DNA of 64,000 nt from an uncultured Bacilli bacterium (GTDB lineage: Bacteria > Bacillota_I > Bacilli_A > RF39 > UBA660): contig CAJTZU010000001.1 of NCBI GenBank assembly GCA_910584165.1, positions 248,001 through 312,000 on the forward strand. The letters run 5' to 3'. A model generated the notes under the pieces. The model was not told the origin of the DNA. It did not search any database and saw nothing but the letters and a program-made list of their open reading frames with translations. A program made the position numbers and the translations under genes. The first letter of the stretch is position 1; each line of letters starts with the position of its first letter. Positions 1 through 7,453 of this stretch are shown piece after piece.

Positions 1-528
1 CATATCTGCTTTTTGAATCCAGAAGCTAAGACTTCCTAAAATGACTGCAAAAGAGGTTAATATAATGCCTCCTGTAATACAGAAGAAAAAGAATAGAAAA
101 AATTGTATACCTGTTAAAGTAGCGATAAAACACATAAAAAATCCATATAAAATATCTCCCAAAGCTGAAGTTTTTACATCAGAAGTAATTGCTGATAATA
201 AAACATTTTTAGGTTGTACTAAAAAAACATCTAATTTTCCTTCTGTTATAGTATCCGCTAAGGTATAAGCTTTTTCAAAAAAGAAATGGCTGACTCCATA
301 AGTGCCTGCTGCTATTCCCCATAAAAGCATTACCTCTTTAAATGTATATCCTCCTACATTATCTTTAATCGAATAAAGGATAATCCATTGAACAATAAAA
401 CATGCATTATTTAAAATCATAAAAACAATATTCGTAATAAAAGTTGTCTTATTAAGCATTTCACGCATAAGAGCATACTTAATATTTAAAAGAGTAACTT
501 TTACTTGATTTTTAACCACCGTTAACAT
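1..528 (-). CDS. ABC-2 type exporter permease (partial, 3' end outside window)
   Basis: Reading the minus strand from an ATG at 528 gives at least 176 residues without a stop, running off the window. The protein starts MLTVVKNQVKVTLLN and has several long hydrophobic stretches, with the segment VGGYTFKEVMLLWG between helices, as in the roughly 260-residue ABC-2 permeases that work in pairs (ABC2_membrane_6/DUF990 type). It overlaps the stop of the preceding permease by 17 bases, so the two are translationally coupled. With the ATPase upstream it should form an ATPase dimer plus permease heterodimer in the cytoplasmic membrane. Substrate unknown. The family call is by resemblance; the coding status is firm. 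Confidence 0.8.
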   Translation of the reverse strand, partial: MLTVVKNQVKVTLLNIKYALMREMLNKTTFITNIVFMILNNACFIVQWIILYSIKDNVGGYTFKEVMLLWGIAAGTYGVSHFFFEKAYTLADTITEGKLDVFLVQPKNVLLSAITSDVKTSALGDILYGFFMCFIATLTGIQFFLFFFFCITGGIILTSFAVILGSLSFWIQKADM

Positions 529-1303
529 TTAATTTTTTCACCCCTTTCTTGTATAACAAAGTGCAAATAAAATATACTACTACTAAATAAATAAATTGAA
601 TACCAATTACTTGCAAAGCATATAACATATCAAAATGAACAAATAACTTAGCTGGTCCATAACAAATCGCAAAAATAGGACTATAATTTAAAATTGGCCT
701 TACTATCTTTGGAAAAAATTCTATAGGAAAAAGAGTACCTACAATTAATATAAATTTACTATATAACCAGTAAAATGGTTGGGCATCTTCGATAAAAAAA
801 GAAAATAATCCAATAATTAAAATTAATAAAGTACTAATTCCTAAAGATAGTATAGAAGAAAATGCTATTAAAAGGATTGAAATCAAAGATAATTTTGGAA
901 ATCCTCCTAAAAAGAAAAATCCCATTATCATTCCTAACAAGAAGTAAATAGCAGTTTTTACAGCAATACTTCCTAAGTGACTAGATACTACATAACCTAT
1001 ATAACTATATGGTTTACAAATATTATAAGCAATATTTCCGCTTTTAATATCATTACAAATCTTTGTACAGAGTTTTCTGCCTCCTAAACTACTCCATAAG
1101 ATTTCTGTAATAATCACATACCAAACCATCTCACTCATTGTATATCCATTAATTAATTCATTAGGGTCACTATATAAATATTCCCATAATTGGAAAAATA
1201 CAAATAAAATAACTGCATATCCAATAAATCCAAATATAACATTTAGAATGTATTGTAAGCTACTCATAAATTCAGATTTAAAAATAAATACATATTTTTT
1301 CAT
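512..1303 (-). CDS. ABC-2 type exporter permease
   Basis: This 263-residue protein has about six predicted membrane helices and a charged N-terminal start MKKYVFIFKSEF, typical of the paired ABC-2 permeases encoded after a daunorubicin-type exporter ATPase. The ATG overlaps the ATPase stop (ATGA, 1300-1303), and a Shine-Dalgarno AGGGGAAG precedes it. It is the second gene of a three-gene exporter operon whose transcription is probably set by the tandem leader RNA upstream of the ATPase. The substrate cannot be read from the sequence. The family is clear from size, topology and context, but no specific transporter name is justified. Confidence 0.85.
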   Translation of the reverse strand: MKKYVFIFKSEFMSSLQYILNVIFGFIGYAVILFVFFQLWEYLYSDPNELINGYTMSEMVWYVIITEILWSSLGGRKLCTKICNDIKSGNIAYNICKPYSYIGYVVSSHLGSIAVKTAIYFLLGMIMGFFFLGGFPKLSLISILLIAFSSILSLGISTLLILIIGLFSFFIEDAQPFYWLYSKFILIVGTLFPIEFFPKIVRPILNYSPIFAICYGPAKLFVHFDMLYALQVIGIQFIYLVVVYFICTLLYKKGVKKLNVNGG

Positions 1304-2280
1304 TTTTCTTCCCCTTGATAAATATCTGAAATAATATCCTCTAAAGGAATATTAGAGATATTAATATCTACTATATTATCTGGATTTAAAAGTTTTAAAG
1401 CATCAGCAACAGATTTCTTTTTGGTATCTACTTCTATTTTTAGATTATAACCTTTATCCTTTAAAATAGAAATGCCATCTTCCCCTTCTAAGTTTACTTT
1501 TTCTTTCATTTTTGCTTCTACAATTTTTTTATTTAAATAATGATACTTTAAATTTTCCATAGAGTCATCTAATACTAACTTTCCATGATTTACAATGACT
1601 ACTCTCTTGCAAAGTTTTTCAATATCACCAACATCATGGCTTGTTAAAAATACAGTTGTTTTATATTCTTTATTCATTCTTTTAATTAAAGAACGAATAT
1701 TTTCTTTCACAACAGGATCAAGACCAATAGTTGGTTCATCTAAAAATAAAATTTTAGGATTGTGAATTAAAGATGCTACTATTTCACAACGAATACGTTG
1801 TCCTAAAGAAAGATTACGCACAGGTGTATTTATAAAATCTTCTAATTCAAATAATCCTTTTAATTCTTCTATTTTCTTTTCCACTGCTTGCTCTGGAATA
1901 TCATATATAGCTCCAAAAAATTTAAAGTTATCATAAGGCGTTAAGTGAGTCCATAACTGTTCCTTTTGACCAAATACAGTACCTATCTCATAAGCTAAAT
2001 TTTTTCTTTCTTTTTTAGGGTCAAAACCTAATATTGAGATATCACCACTATCTGGATAAAGAATTCCAGTAAGCATCTTAATAGTAGTTGATTTTCCTGC
2101 TCCATTTGGTCCTATAAAAGCAATCATCTCTCCTTTTTCTACAGAAAAAGAAATATCTTGAACTGCCTCTATTTTTTTATATTTTGGTTTCCATAAACTT
2201 TTTAAACTCCCTTTTAATCCTTTTTCTTTCTTTTTAACTTTAAACGTTTTACAAAGATTTTTTACTTCTATAACACTCAT
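1300..2280 (-). CDS. ABC exporter ATP-binding protein
   Basis: The 326-residue ATPase has Walker A GPNGAGKST at about residues 57-65, signature LSLGQRIRCE, Walker B ILFLDEPTIGLD and the H-loop TSHD. A C-terminal extension of about 90 residues is typical of multidrug and daunorubicin-type exporter ATPases. I place the start at the ATG at 2280 (MSVIEVKNLCKTF) because GAGGTGAG lies just upstream; an open frame extends 19 codons further, into the leader RNA terminator region, and lacks such a site. It powers the two permeases downstream. Its leader carries two structured RNA domains with terminators, so expression is probably controlled by a ligand. Confidence 0.92.
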   Translation of the reverse strand: MSVIEVKNLCKTFKVKKKEKGLKGSLKSLWKPKYKKIEAVQDISFSVEKGEMIAFIGPNGAGKSTTIKMLTGILYPDSGDISILGFDPKKERKNLAYEIGTVFGQKEQLWTHLTPYDNFKFFGAIYDIPEQAVEKKIEELKGLFELEDFINTPVRNLSLGQRIRCEIVASLIHNPKILFLDEPTIGLDPVVKENIRSLIKRMNKEYKTTVFLTSHDVGDIEKLCKRVVIVNHGKLVLDDSMENLKYHYLNKKIVEAKMKEKVNLEGEDGISILKDKGYNLKIEVDTKKKSVADALKLLNPDNIVDINISNIPLEDIISDIYQGEEK

Positions 2281-2318
2281 CTTACTCACCTCTTTCATTA
2301 TAGCACATTCCAAAATAT

Positions 2319-2375
2319 AAAAAAGTCCAAACGGCACAAAGATATCACTTTAAAAGTGACTCCCTCCATTTGGAC
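2319..2375 (-). terminator. Intrinsic terminator 2 of the tandem leader (expression platform of the gene-proximal aptamer)
   Basis: On the minus strand GTCCAAATGG (2375-2366) pairs over ten positions (one G-U) with CCGTTTGGAC (2334-2325), followed by six T. Inside the loop TCACTTT and AAAGTGA pair perfectly (2359-2345). The outer stem uses the whole P4 hairpin of the adjacent aptamer and the inner stem uses the 3' strand of its P1. Folding of the aptamer therefore excludes the terminator, which predicts an ON switch. Confidence 0.85.
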
Positions 2376-2426
2376 GTGTAGGATATAATCCCTATGCAGC
2401 TTGGAAAACCTCATGCATACTCACTT
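2354..2426 (-). ncRNA. Gene-proximal aptamer-like domain of a tandem candidate riboswitch
   Basis: The 73-nt minus-strand RNA folds into a closing stem P1 (AAGUGA 2426-2421 with UCACUU 2359-2354) and three hairpins: P2 UAUGCA/UGCAUA (2419-2414 with 2398-2393), P3 AGGGAU...AUCCU (2393-2380) and P4 around UCCAAAUGGA (2374-2365). Junction sequences AGUGAGUAUG, CAUAGGG, CCUACACGU and GGAGUCAC are identical in the second copy 53 nt upstream. It precedes an ABC exporter operon and overlaps its own terminator. I could not match it to a riboswitch class I know. It could be a known class that I failed to recognise. Confidence 0.75.
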
Positions 2427-2456
2427 AAACATTGTCTTTAGTACTTTGAAAAGCAG

Positions 2457-2494
2457 AAAAAAACACAAAGCACTATTTAGTGACTCCGTGTTTT
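2457..2494 (-). terminator. Intrinsic terminator 1 of the tandem leader
   Basis: On the minus strand AAAACAC (2494-2488) pairs with GTGTTTT (2466-2460), with an inner hairpin CACTAAATAGTG (2482-2471), followed by a T-run. The 5' arm and inner stem reuse the P4 and P1 3' strands of the upstream aptamer domain, so it is mutually exclusive with that fold. Confidence 0.8.
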
Positions 2495-2556
2495 AAATAA
2501 CAACGTGTAGGTTTCCCCTATGTAGCTCGAAGTAAAACTTTTTATACATACTCACT
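2479..2556 (-). ncRNA. Promoter-proximal aptamer-like domain of a tandem candidate riboswitch
   Basis: This is the second copy of the leader RNA fold, 78 nt. P1 is AGUGA/UCACU (2556-2552 with 2483-2479). P2 is UAUGUA/UACAUA (2550-2545 with 2524-2519), a compensated change from UAUGCA/UGCAUA in the other copy. P3 is the UAGGGGAAACCUA hairpin (2520-2508) and P4 spans about 2505-2490 with a different sequence and length. The junction blocks are kept while the hairpin loops diverge, the pattern expected of a ligand-binding RNA. Confidence 0.75.
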
Positions 2557-2566
2557 CGACGTCAAT

Positions 2567-2595
2567 AATATATAATATTTTTTCACAATTGTCAA
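2567..2595 (-). promoter_or_regulatory. Promoter of the tandem leader RNA and ABC exporter operon
   Basis: TTGACA (2595-2590), a 17-base spacer, then TATATT (2572-2567) gives a near-consensus housekeeping promoter. Transcription would start near 2560, a few bases before the first aptamer. The -35 box overlaps the stop codon of the upstream symporter gene. Confidence 0.75.
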
Positions 2596-3815
2596 ATTTT
2601 ATTTTTTTCTTTTTTACCTACTAATTTAGATACCATCATAGCACTTGGCAAATCTCCTACCACATTTAAAGCAGTAGCGGGAGAATCAATTAACCAACCA
2701 ATTGTTGCAATAATAGGAAAAGCAGCAAGTGGAAAATCATATAAAGTTACAATTAATAATTCTCCTATCAAAGCCCCACCTGGAACGCCAGACATTACTA
2801 CCCCGCTTAAAACAGATATTAAAATAGCAATCAAAATAGAATCAAAACTGGCAAGAGATTTACCAAAAATAGTAAATAAGAAAGCAATCTTTAAAACAGA
2901 TGCCATACTAGAACCTTCCATATGCATTGTGGCGCCAATTGGAAGAGTTACCTCACTAACATCTTTTTCGATACCGATTTCCTCAGCCGCTTCTAAATTT
3001 GCTGGTAAAGATGCCAAAGAAGAACAAGTCCCTAAAGCTGTAACCGTTGGAACGAAAAGTTTCTTAAAAGTAGATTTTATACCTTTTTTTCCATTTACTA
3101 CATAAATATATAATGGATAAAAAATACCAAAATAAAGAACTGCCATAATCACATAGAAAATAAGACTTTTCGCATAACTTCCTATTAAAGAAGGACCATA
3201 TTCATTTGTTAAGCAAGCAAAATAAGCAAATAAACCAATAGGTGCATAATACATGACAAAATGGATAAACTTCATAAATACTTCAGATGAAATATCTAAT
3301 AATTTCTTTAATGGTGCTGCTTTTTCACCCAATTGATTGACACTTAGACCAAATAAAATGGAAAAAATAATTAAAGGGAACATATGGCTTTTCGTTAATA
3401 AATCTTGAAATTCTGAAACAGTAAACATATCTACAATACTAGTACCTAAATCTACCGATTCTTTTACACCATCTACTAATACAATGTTAGCACCTTTAGC
3501 AGGGTTTACAATAAATACGCCAATCAGCATAAAGATACAAGAAATTAGACTAGTAATTCCAAATACTAATAACATATATCCAAAAATAGAACCTAATCTT
3601 TTTCTACTACTCATATGGGCAATACTACTAGATATCGTAAAAAATACAAGTGGTACTACAATCGTAAATAACATATTCATAAAAACAGAACCAAATGGTT
3701 TTAAGATGGAAGCTGTATTATCTTTTAATAATAAACCTGTAATCATACCTGAGAAAATAGCAACTAATAATAAAATGGAAAAGCGATAATTTTTCCATAT
3801 TTTTCTTACACTCAT
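2592..3815 (-). CDS. Dicarboxylate/amino acid:cation symporter (DAACS family)
   Basis: The 407-residue membrane protein has the DAACS (GltP/GltPh/SstT) fold signatures: GTCSSLASLP in the HP1 hairpin, HMEGSSM at the TM7 position usually NMDGT, GVPGGALIGE in HP2 and DSPATALNVVGD in TM8. Na+ or H+-driven import of an amino acid or dicarboxylate is expected. In GltPh numbering Asp394, Asn401 and Asp405 are present, but the position of Arg397, which binds acidic side chains, is Ala. This resembles Ser/Thr or neutral amino acid carriers such as SstT more than glutamate carriers. AGGAGG precedes the ATG. It appears to be a single-gene unit. Confidence 0.92.
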   Translation of the reverse strand: MSVRKIWKNYRFSILLLVAIFSGMITGLLLKDNTASILKPFGSVFMNMLFTIVVPLVFFTISSSIAHMSSRKRLGSIFGYMLLVFGITSLISCIFMLIGVFIVNPAKGANIVLVDGVKESVDLGTSIVDMFTVSEFQDLLTKSHMFPLIIFSILFGLSVNQLGEKAAPLKKLLDISSEVFMKFIHFVMYYAPIGLFAYFACLTNEYGPSLIGSYAKSLIFYVIMAVLYFGIFYPLYIYVVNGKKGIKSTFKKLFVPTVTALGTCSSLASLPANLEAAEEIGIEKDVSEVTLPIGATMHMEGSSMASVLKIAFLFTIFGKSLASFDSILIAILISVLSGVVMSGVPGGALIGELLIVTLYDFPLAAFPIIATIGWLIDSPATALNVVGDLPSAMMVSKLVGKKEKNKI

Positions 3816-3857
3816 AACATACCTCCTATTACAATGTATGCATAAATAAGAAAAACA

Positions 3858-3883
3858 TGAAAAAAAGGTTTCACCGAAACCTT
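3858..3883 (-). terminator. Intrinsic terminator
   Basis: Minus strand AAGGTTTC-GGT-GAAACCTT followed by a T-run ends the unknown gene at 3882-4697. The hairpin overlaps its stop codon. Confidence 0.85.
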
Positions 3884-4697
3884 ATTCTTCCATAAAGTCA
3901 ATAGACTTGAATGTATAAGAACCATCTGGTTGTTTTTCAAAAACATAACGATATTTATCCATATAATTCAAACAATCATTTACATTTTCTTCTGTAATAA
4001 CTACTTCAAGAGTACTATTATGAAGAGTCGTTGTTAAAATATTTTCAGGATCTGAAATATCTGTATATGCTACATACTCATAAATATATAATTCTTCATT
4101 ATTCGGAATAATCTCTTTAGCTGTAATTTTTATCTTTTTGTTTTCTTTCTTTTTCTTTACAGTCCATACTTCATACATATTTTTAGCTGGTTTATAAACA
4201 TACATTACATTATCTAAAGTAATCGTTTGATGTTGTATCTCAATATCTCCAAATAATTTTTTTAAAGATTCTTCTAAAGCTGGGACCATAACATAAGTTC
4301 CTTCATAATAATAATTGCCATTCGCATTTGCTAAAGCTTCTTTAATACGATATCCATTATCTTTTGTTAAATATTTCTTTTCAATATTTTTAAATCCCAA
4401 ATATAACTTTGTAACATCTGACATTTTATAAAGAGTTAAAGAATCATTTAAATAAGTTTTATCTTCTGTTGTCAAGATACTTTCCTCTTCCATGGATAAA
4501 GAATAGGTTGCATAAAGTTCATTTGCAATTCGATTGATTCTTTCTTCTTCCGTTTCTGTTGGTGCATTAGATACAGAAGGAGGAGCCTCCTTTACTAACA
4601 TAGGCGCAATGATAAATTGATAAACTCCAAAACCTATCATAGCTATTAATAAAATGACTAAGCCTGTCTGTCCATTCGTTTCACGTCCTTGTGGCAT
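3882..4697 (-). CDS. Single-pass membrane protein of unknown function
   Basis: This 271-residue protein has one membrane helix near the N-terminus (GLVILLIAMIGFGVYQFII, about residues 12-30). A roughly 240-residue, mostly hydrophilic region follows and probably faces outward. It contains a KKKKENKKIKI basic patch and no recognisable catalytic motif. AGGAAGA precedes the ATG. It stands alone, bounded by terminators on both sides. I recognise no family. Confidence 0.75.
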   Translation of the reverse strand: MPQGRETNGQTGLVILLIAMIGFGVYQFIIAPMLVKEAPPSVSNAPTETEEERINRIANELYATYSLSMEEESILTTEDKTYLNDSLTLYKMSDVTKLYLGFKNIEKKYLTKDNGYRIKEALANANGNYYYEGTYVMVPALEESLKKLFGDIEIQHQTITLDNVMYVYKPAKNMYEVWTVKKKKENKKIKITAKEIIPNNEELYIYEYVAYTDISDPENILTTTLHNSTLEVVITEENVNDCLNYMDKYRYVFEKQPDGSYTFKSIDFMEE

Positions 4698-4749
4698 AAT
4701 ATCTTCCTTTCTTAATATACTTATCTTACATTATAATGTTATCATAAAT

Positions 4750-4776
4750 CAAAAAAAAAGCCAATACTATGGCTTT
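4750..4776 (-). terminator. Intrinsic terminator of the NifS/CcdA-like operon
   Basis: Minus strand AAAGCCA-TAGTAT-TGGCTTT followed by a long T-run, overlapping the stop codon of the CcdA-like gene. Confidence 0.88.
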
Positions 4777-5995
4777 AAAAGTTAAACATTATCCAACTAG
4801 GCTTTACAATTAATAGAATACCAATTAATAACATAATAATTCCCCCAATTAAAGAAGAGTATTTTGTATATTTATTAGAAATTCCTGTTACTTTTAAAGT
4901 AGTCATGGCTATTATAAAAATAATGATATCATCTAATAAGAAAAAGAAAATATAAATTCCCATATAGATAATATTTTCCATACCACTTAATTGATTCAAA
5001 GTAAGAATCTGTGTAAATAATAAAGGAAGACCAGCAGAACAAGCAAGTTCTACCACATTAACAGAAAATGCTAAAACAATCATTCCTATAATGGCAAGAA
5101 AATAATTTTTTTCTTTTACTACTTTTTCTATTCTAGCAATTATCTTTGTTTTCTTCTCTTTAGAAGTTACTTCACAACCAATTGCTTTCTTTCTTGAAAG
5201 CCAAAACTTTCGAAGATTATAAATAGAGCCTGCAATGGCAATGATCCCTATTCCGTAACGAAACCAAGTGGATAATAAAGCACCTGATATTCCTAACCAA
5301 GAAACCATAAATAAAAGGTAGATGAAAGCTGATGAAATAAGAAAAGTAAGACCTAATATCCACATCTTTTTCCTATTTTTCATATCCAACATCATTGTAA
5401 TTAAAAAAATCAACACCCACATTGCACAAGGATTAAAACCATCTACAAAACCAATAACAATAGCTACTAATGGCAAAGAAACCTCTCTTGTATTTACTTC
5501 TCCAATAATTGGTAAAACTCGATAAGAAGATAGATTATAAATTCCATTATTCTTAGTTTTACAACCTTTCGTACTTTGTCCTTCTTCTAGTAAGGAAACA
5601 ATATCACAATAATTTTCATGTTCTGAATATGCTTTAAAAGCTTCCTCTATTTGTTTTTGAATATCTTCATTATATCCAATAAAATAATCACTACCAATAA
5701 CTGTTAATGGTACATAAGAATTATGAACCGATAAAGAATTTCTAACTTCTGATACTAATTCACTATAATCCTCTCTTTCATAATACTTGATTTTAGCATT
5801 TGGATATTTTGCTGAAAAAGTTTTTAACCATTCTCTTTCCCTATGACAATGAGGACATTCCTCACTATAAAACAAATGAATTACTACGCTATCCCCATCC
5901 GATACTGCACCATATCCCCCACTAACAGCAGCAGAAGCAGATATCGGCATACATAAAATTAAAAAACTAATTATATAAAATACTACTTTTTTCAT
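4775..5995 (-). CDS. Thioredoxin-like domain fused to CcdA/DsbD-like membrane protein
   Basis: The 406-residue protein has a signal or anchor helix (KKVVFYIISFLILCMPISASA). A thioredoxin-like domain follows with CPHC at about residues 47-50, in the segment YSEECPHCHRE. The rest is a six-helix domain with DGFNPCAMW and ACSAGLPLL, like the paired membrane Cys of CcdA/DsbD proteins. It should pass reducing power from the cytoplasm to extracytoplasmic thiols, with its own thioredoxin domain outside. I choose the ATG at 5995 (GAGGAG eight bases upstream) over an upstream TTG. It is the last gene of an operon with a CxxC protein and a cysteine desulfurase. Confidence 0.85.
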   Translation of the reverse strand: MKKVVFYIISFLILCMPISASAAVSGGYGAVSDGDSVVIHLFYSEECPHCHREREWLKTFSAKYPNAKIKYYEREDYSELVSEVRNSLSVHNSYVPLTVIGSDYFIGYNEDIQKQIEEAFKAYSEHENYCDIVSLLEEGQSTKGCKTKNNGIYNLSSYRVLPIIGEVNTREVSLPLVAIVIGFVDGFNPCAMWVLIFLITMMLDMKNRKKMWILGLTFLISSAFIYLLFMVSWLGISGALLSTWFRYGIGIIAIAGSIYNLRKFWLSRKKAIGCEVTSKEKKTKIIARIEKVVKEKNYFLAIIGMIVLAFSVNVVELACSAGLPLLFTQILTLNQLSGMENIIYMGIYIFFFLLDDIIIFIIAMTTLKVTGISNKYTKYSSLIGGIIMLLIGILLIVKPSWIMFNF

Positions 5996-5996
5996 A

Positions 5997-6245
5997 TCAA
6001 ATCTCCTCAAAAAAGTTTAAGATTTCTTTTTTATTCGTTTCCCCTACTAAAATAGAACCTGTATCTTCTCGAATATAAATAGGAAGAATATCTTCATTAA
6101 TATGATATTGCTTTCTTACTTTCTCTGATTCTTCGTAATTCATTGAAATCCACTCTATATTTTTTTCTTTTAACAGCTCCTGAATTCTAGATTTCATAAT
6201 CAAACAACTACTACACCATACTTCTTCTATTCTAATAACTTTCAC
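5997..6245 (-). CDS. Small thioredoxin/glutaredoxin-like CxxC protein
   Basis: This 82-residue protein begins MKVIRIEEVWCSSC, with the redox pair at Cys11 and Cys14. Predicted strand-helix alternation follows, ending in the LPIYI segment that corresponds to the cis-Pro loop of thioredoxin folds. No signal peptide is visible, so it is probably cytoplasmic. It could shuttle electrons to the membrane CcdA-like partner encoded one base downstream. The gene is packed one base from the cysteine desulfurase gene. The specific partner is inferred from context. Confidence 0.8.
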   Translation of the reverse strand: MKVIRIEEVWCSSCLIMKSRIQELLKEKNIEWISMNYEESEKVRKQYHINEDILPIYIREDTGSILVGETNKKEILNFFEEI

Positions 6246-6246
6246 T

Positions 6247-7383
6247 TTATTTTCTCCTCATTAAACTTGTCAATTTTTGATAGCATTCCTCAAAACCCTC
6301 TAAAAATTTTTCTAGTTCTTCCTCTGTTGTTAAATGAGATAAACTAATACGAATACTAGACTGTGCTCTTTCTTTATCATGTGTTACAGCAAGAACTGCT
6401 TTTGATTCAGAATGACTAGAAGAGCAAGCACTTTGAGTAGACACATAAATATTCTTTTCCTCTAAAGCATGTAACATCGTTTCGGGTTTAACACCCAAAA
6501 TACTAATATTTAGAATATGTGGCAGAGAATCTTCAGGACTATTTATTCTCACATATTCATAAGTACTTAGTTTTTCTCTTATGAAATCATTCTTTTTCTT
6601 CACTTCTTCTTCATTTTTTAAAACAGATTCGTTTACTAAACGCAAAGCCTTAGCCATTGAAACAATTAGAGGCAAAGCAGGAGTTCCACTGCGATACTTC
6701 GTAGTGCTCTTTCCACCATGAATAAGAGGTTCTAATTCCACCTTTTCTTTTTTTATTAAAACACCAATGCCTTTTAAACCATAAAATTTATGGGCAGAAA
6801 AGCTAACTAAATCTATATCACTACAATCTACTTTTCTTTTACCTATCATTTGAGTCATATCAACATGAAAATGACATTTTGGGAATTCTTTTATAATCTC
6901 TACAATTTTTTCGATTGGTTGAACAATTCCTAGTTCACTATTTACAGCATTAATACTAACTAAAATAGTGTCTTCCCTCATTAAAGACTTTAAATTTTCT
7001 AAATCAACTTTTCCATCAGGCATTAAAGATACAAAGCTTACTTCGAAGCCTTGATCCATTAAATAATTTAGCGGACCATAAATAGAAGAATGTTCCAATT
7101 CTGTTGTAATAATATGCTTACCCCTATTTTGATATTCCTGGCAGATACCTTTTATTGCCAAATTATTGGATTCACTAGAGCCACTAGTATAAATGATTTC
7201 ATTATCTTTCACATTTAATATTTGCGCAATTTGATGAGTAGATTTATCAATTAAATTTTTAGCATCTACTCCTAATTTATGCAAAGAATTAGGATTACCA
7301 AAATACCGCAAAGAAGCTTCTTCAAAACTATGTAAGACATCCTGATTAACAGGAGTTGTTGCACTATAATCTAAATATATCAT
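6247..7383 (-). CDS. Cysteine desulfurase (NifS/IscS family, class V aminotransferase)
   Basis: The 378-residue PLP enzyme begins with DYSATTPV (usually DNAATTPV). It has TSGSSESNN for phosphate binding, the PLP lysine at about 199 in FSAHKFYGLKG, and the persulfide Cys at about 320 in QSACSSSHS. It would convert cysteine to alanine and a protein persulfide for thio-modification or Fe-S assembly. The catalytic loop (SACSSS) follows the long-loop NifS/IscS type. It leads an operon with a CxxC protein and a CcdA-like protein, with no IscU or tRNA thiolase gene next to it, so its sulfur acceptor is not shown here. Confidence 0.93.
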   Translation of the reverse strand: MIYLDYSATTPVNQDVLHSFEEASLRYFGNPNSLHKLGVDAKNLIDKSTHQIAQILNVKDNEIIYTSGSSESNNLAIKGICQEYQNRGKHIITTELEHSSIYGPLNYLMDQGFEVSFVSLMPDGKVDLENLKSLMREDTILVSINAVNSELGIVQPIEKIVEIIKEFPKCHFHVDMTQMIGKRKVDCSDIDLVSFSAHKFYGLKGIGVLIKKEKVELEPLIHGGKSTTKYRSGTPALPLIVSMAKALRLVNESVLKNEEEVKKKNDFIREKLSTYEYVRINSPEDSLPHILNISILGVKPETMLHALEEKNIYVSTQSACSSSHSESKAVLAVTHDKERAQSSIRISLSHLTTEEELEKFLEGFEECYQKLTSLMRRK

Positions 7384-7414
7384 GTTATCACCAAACTCAT
7401 TATATCATAGTTAA

Positions 7415-7444
7415 AATAAAAAAGACATTGTAACCAATGTCTTT
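7415..7444 (-). terminator. Intrinsic terminator
   Basis: Minus strand AAAGACATTG-GTTA-CAATGTCTTT followed by a T-run, ten bases past the end of the secreted repeat protein gene at 7454. Confidence 0.9.
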
Positions 7445-7453
7445 CTTGCTTTA

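Noticed and set aside
2341..2560. Two copies as a mobile or REP-type DNA repeat
   Set aside because: Copies differ in loops but keep paired bases and junctions, each has an oriented terminator, and a promoter and gene lie in the matching direction; an RNA explanation fits better.
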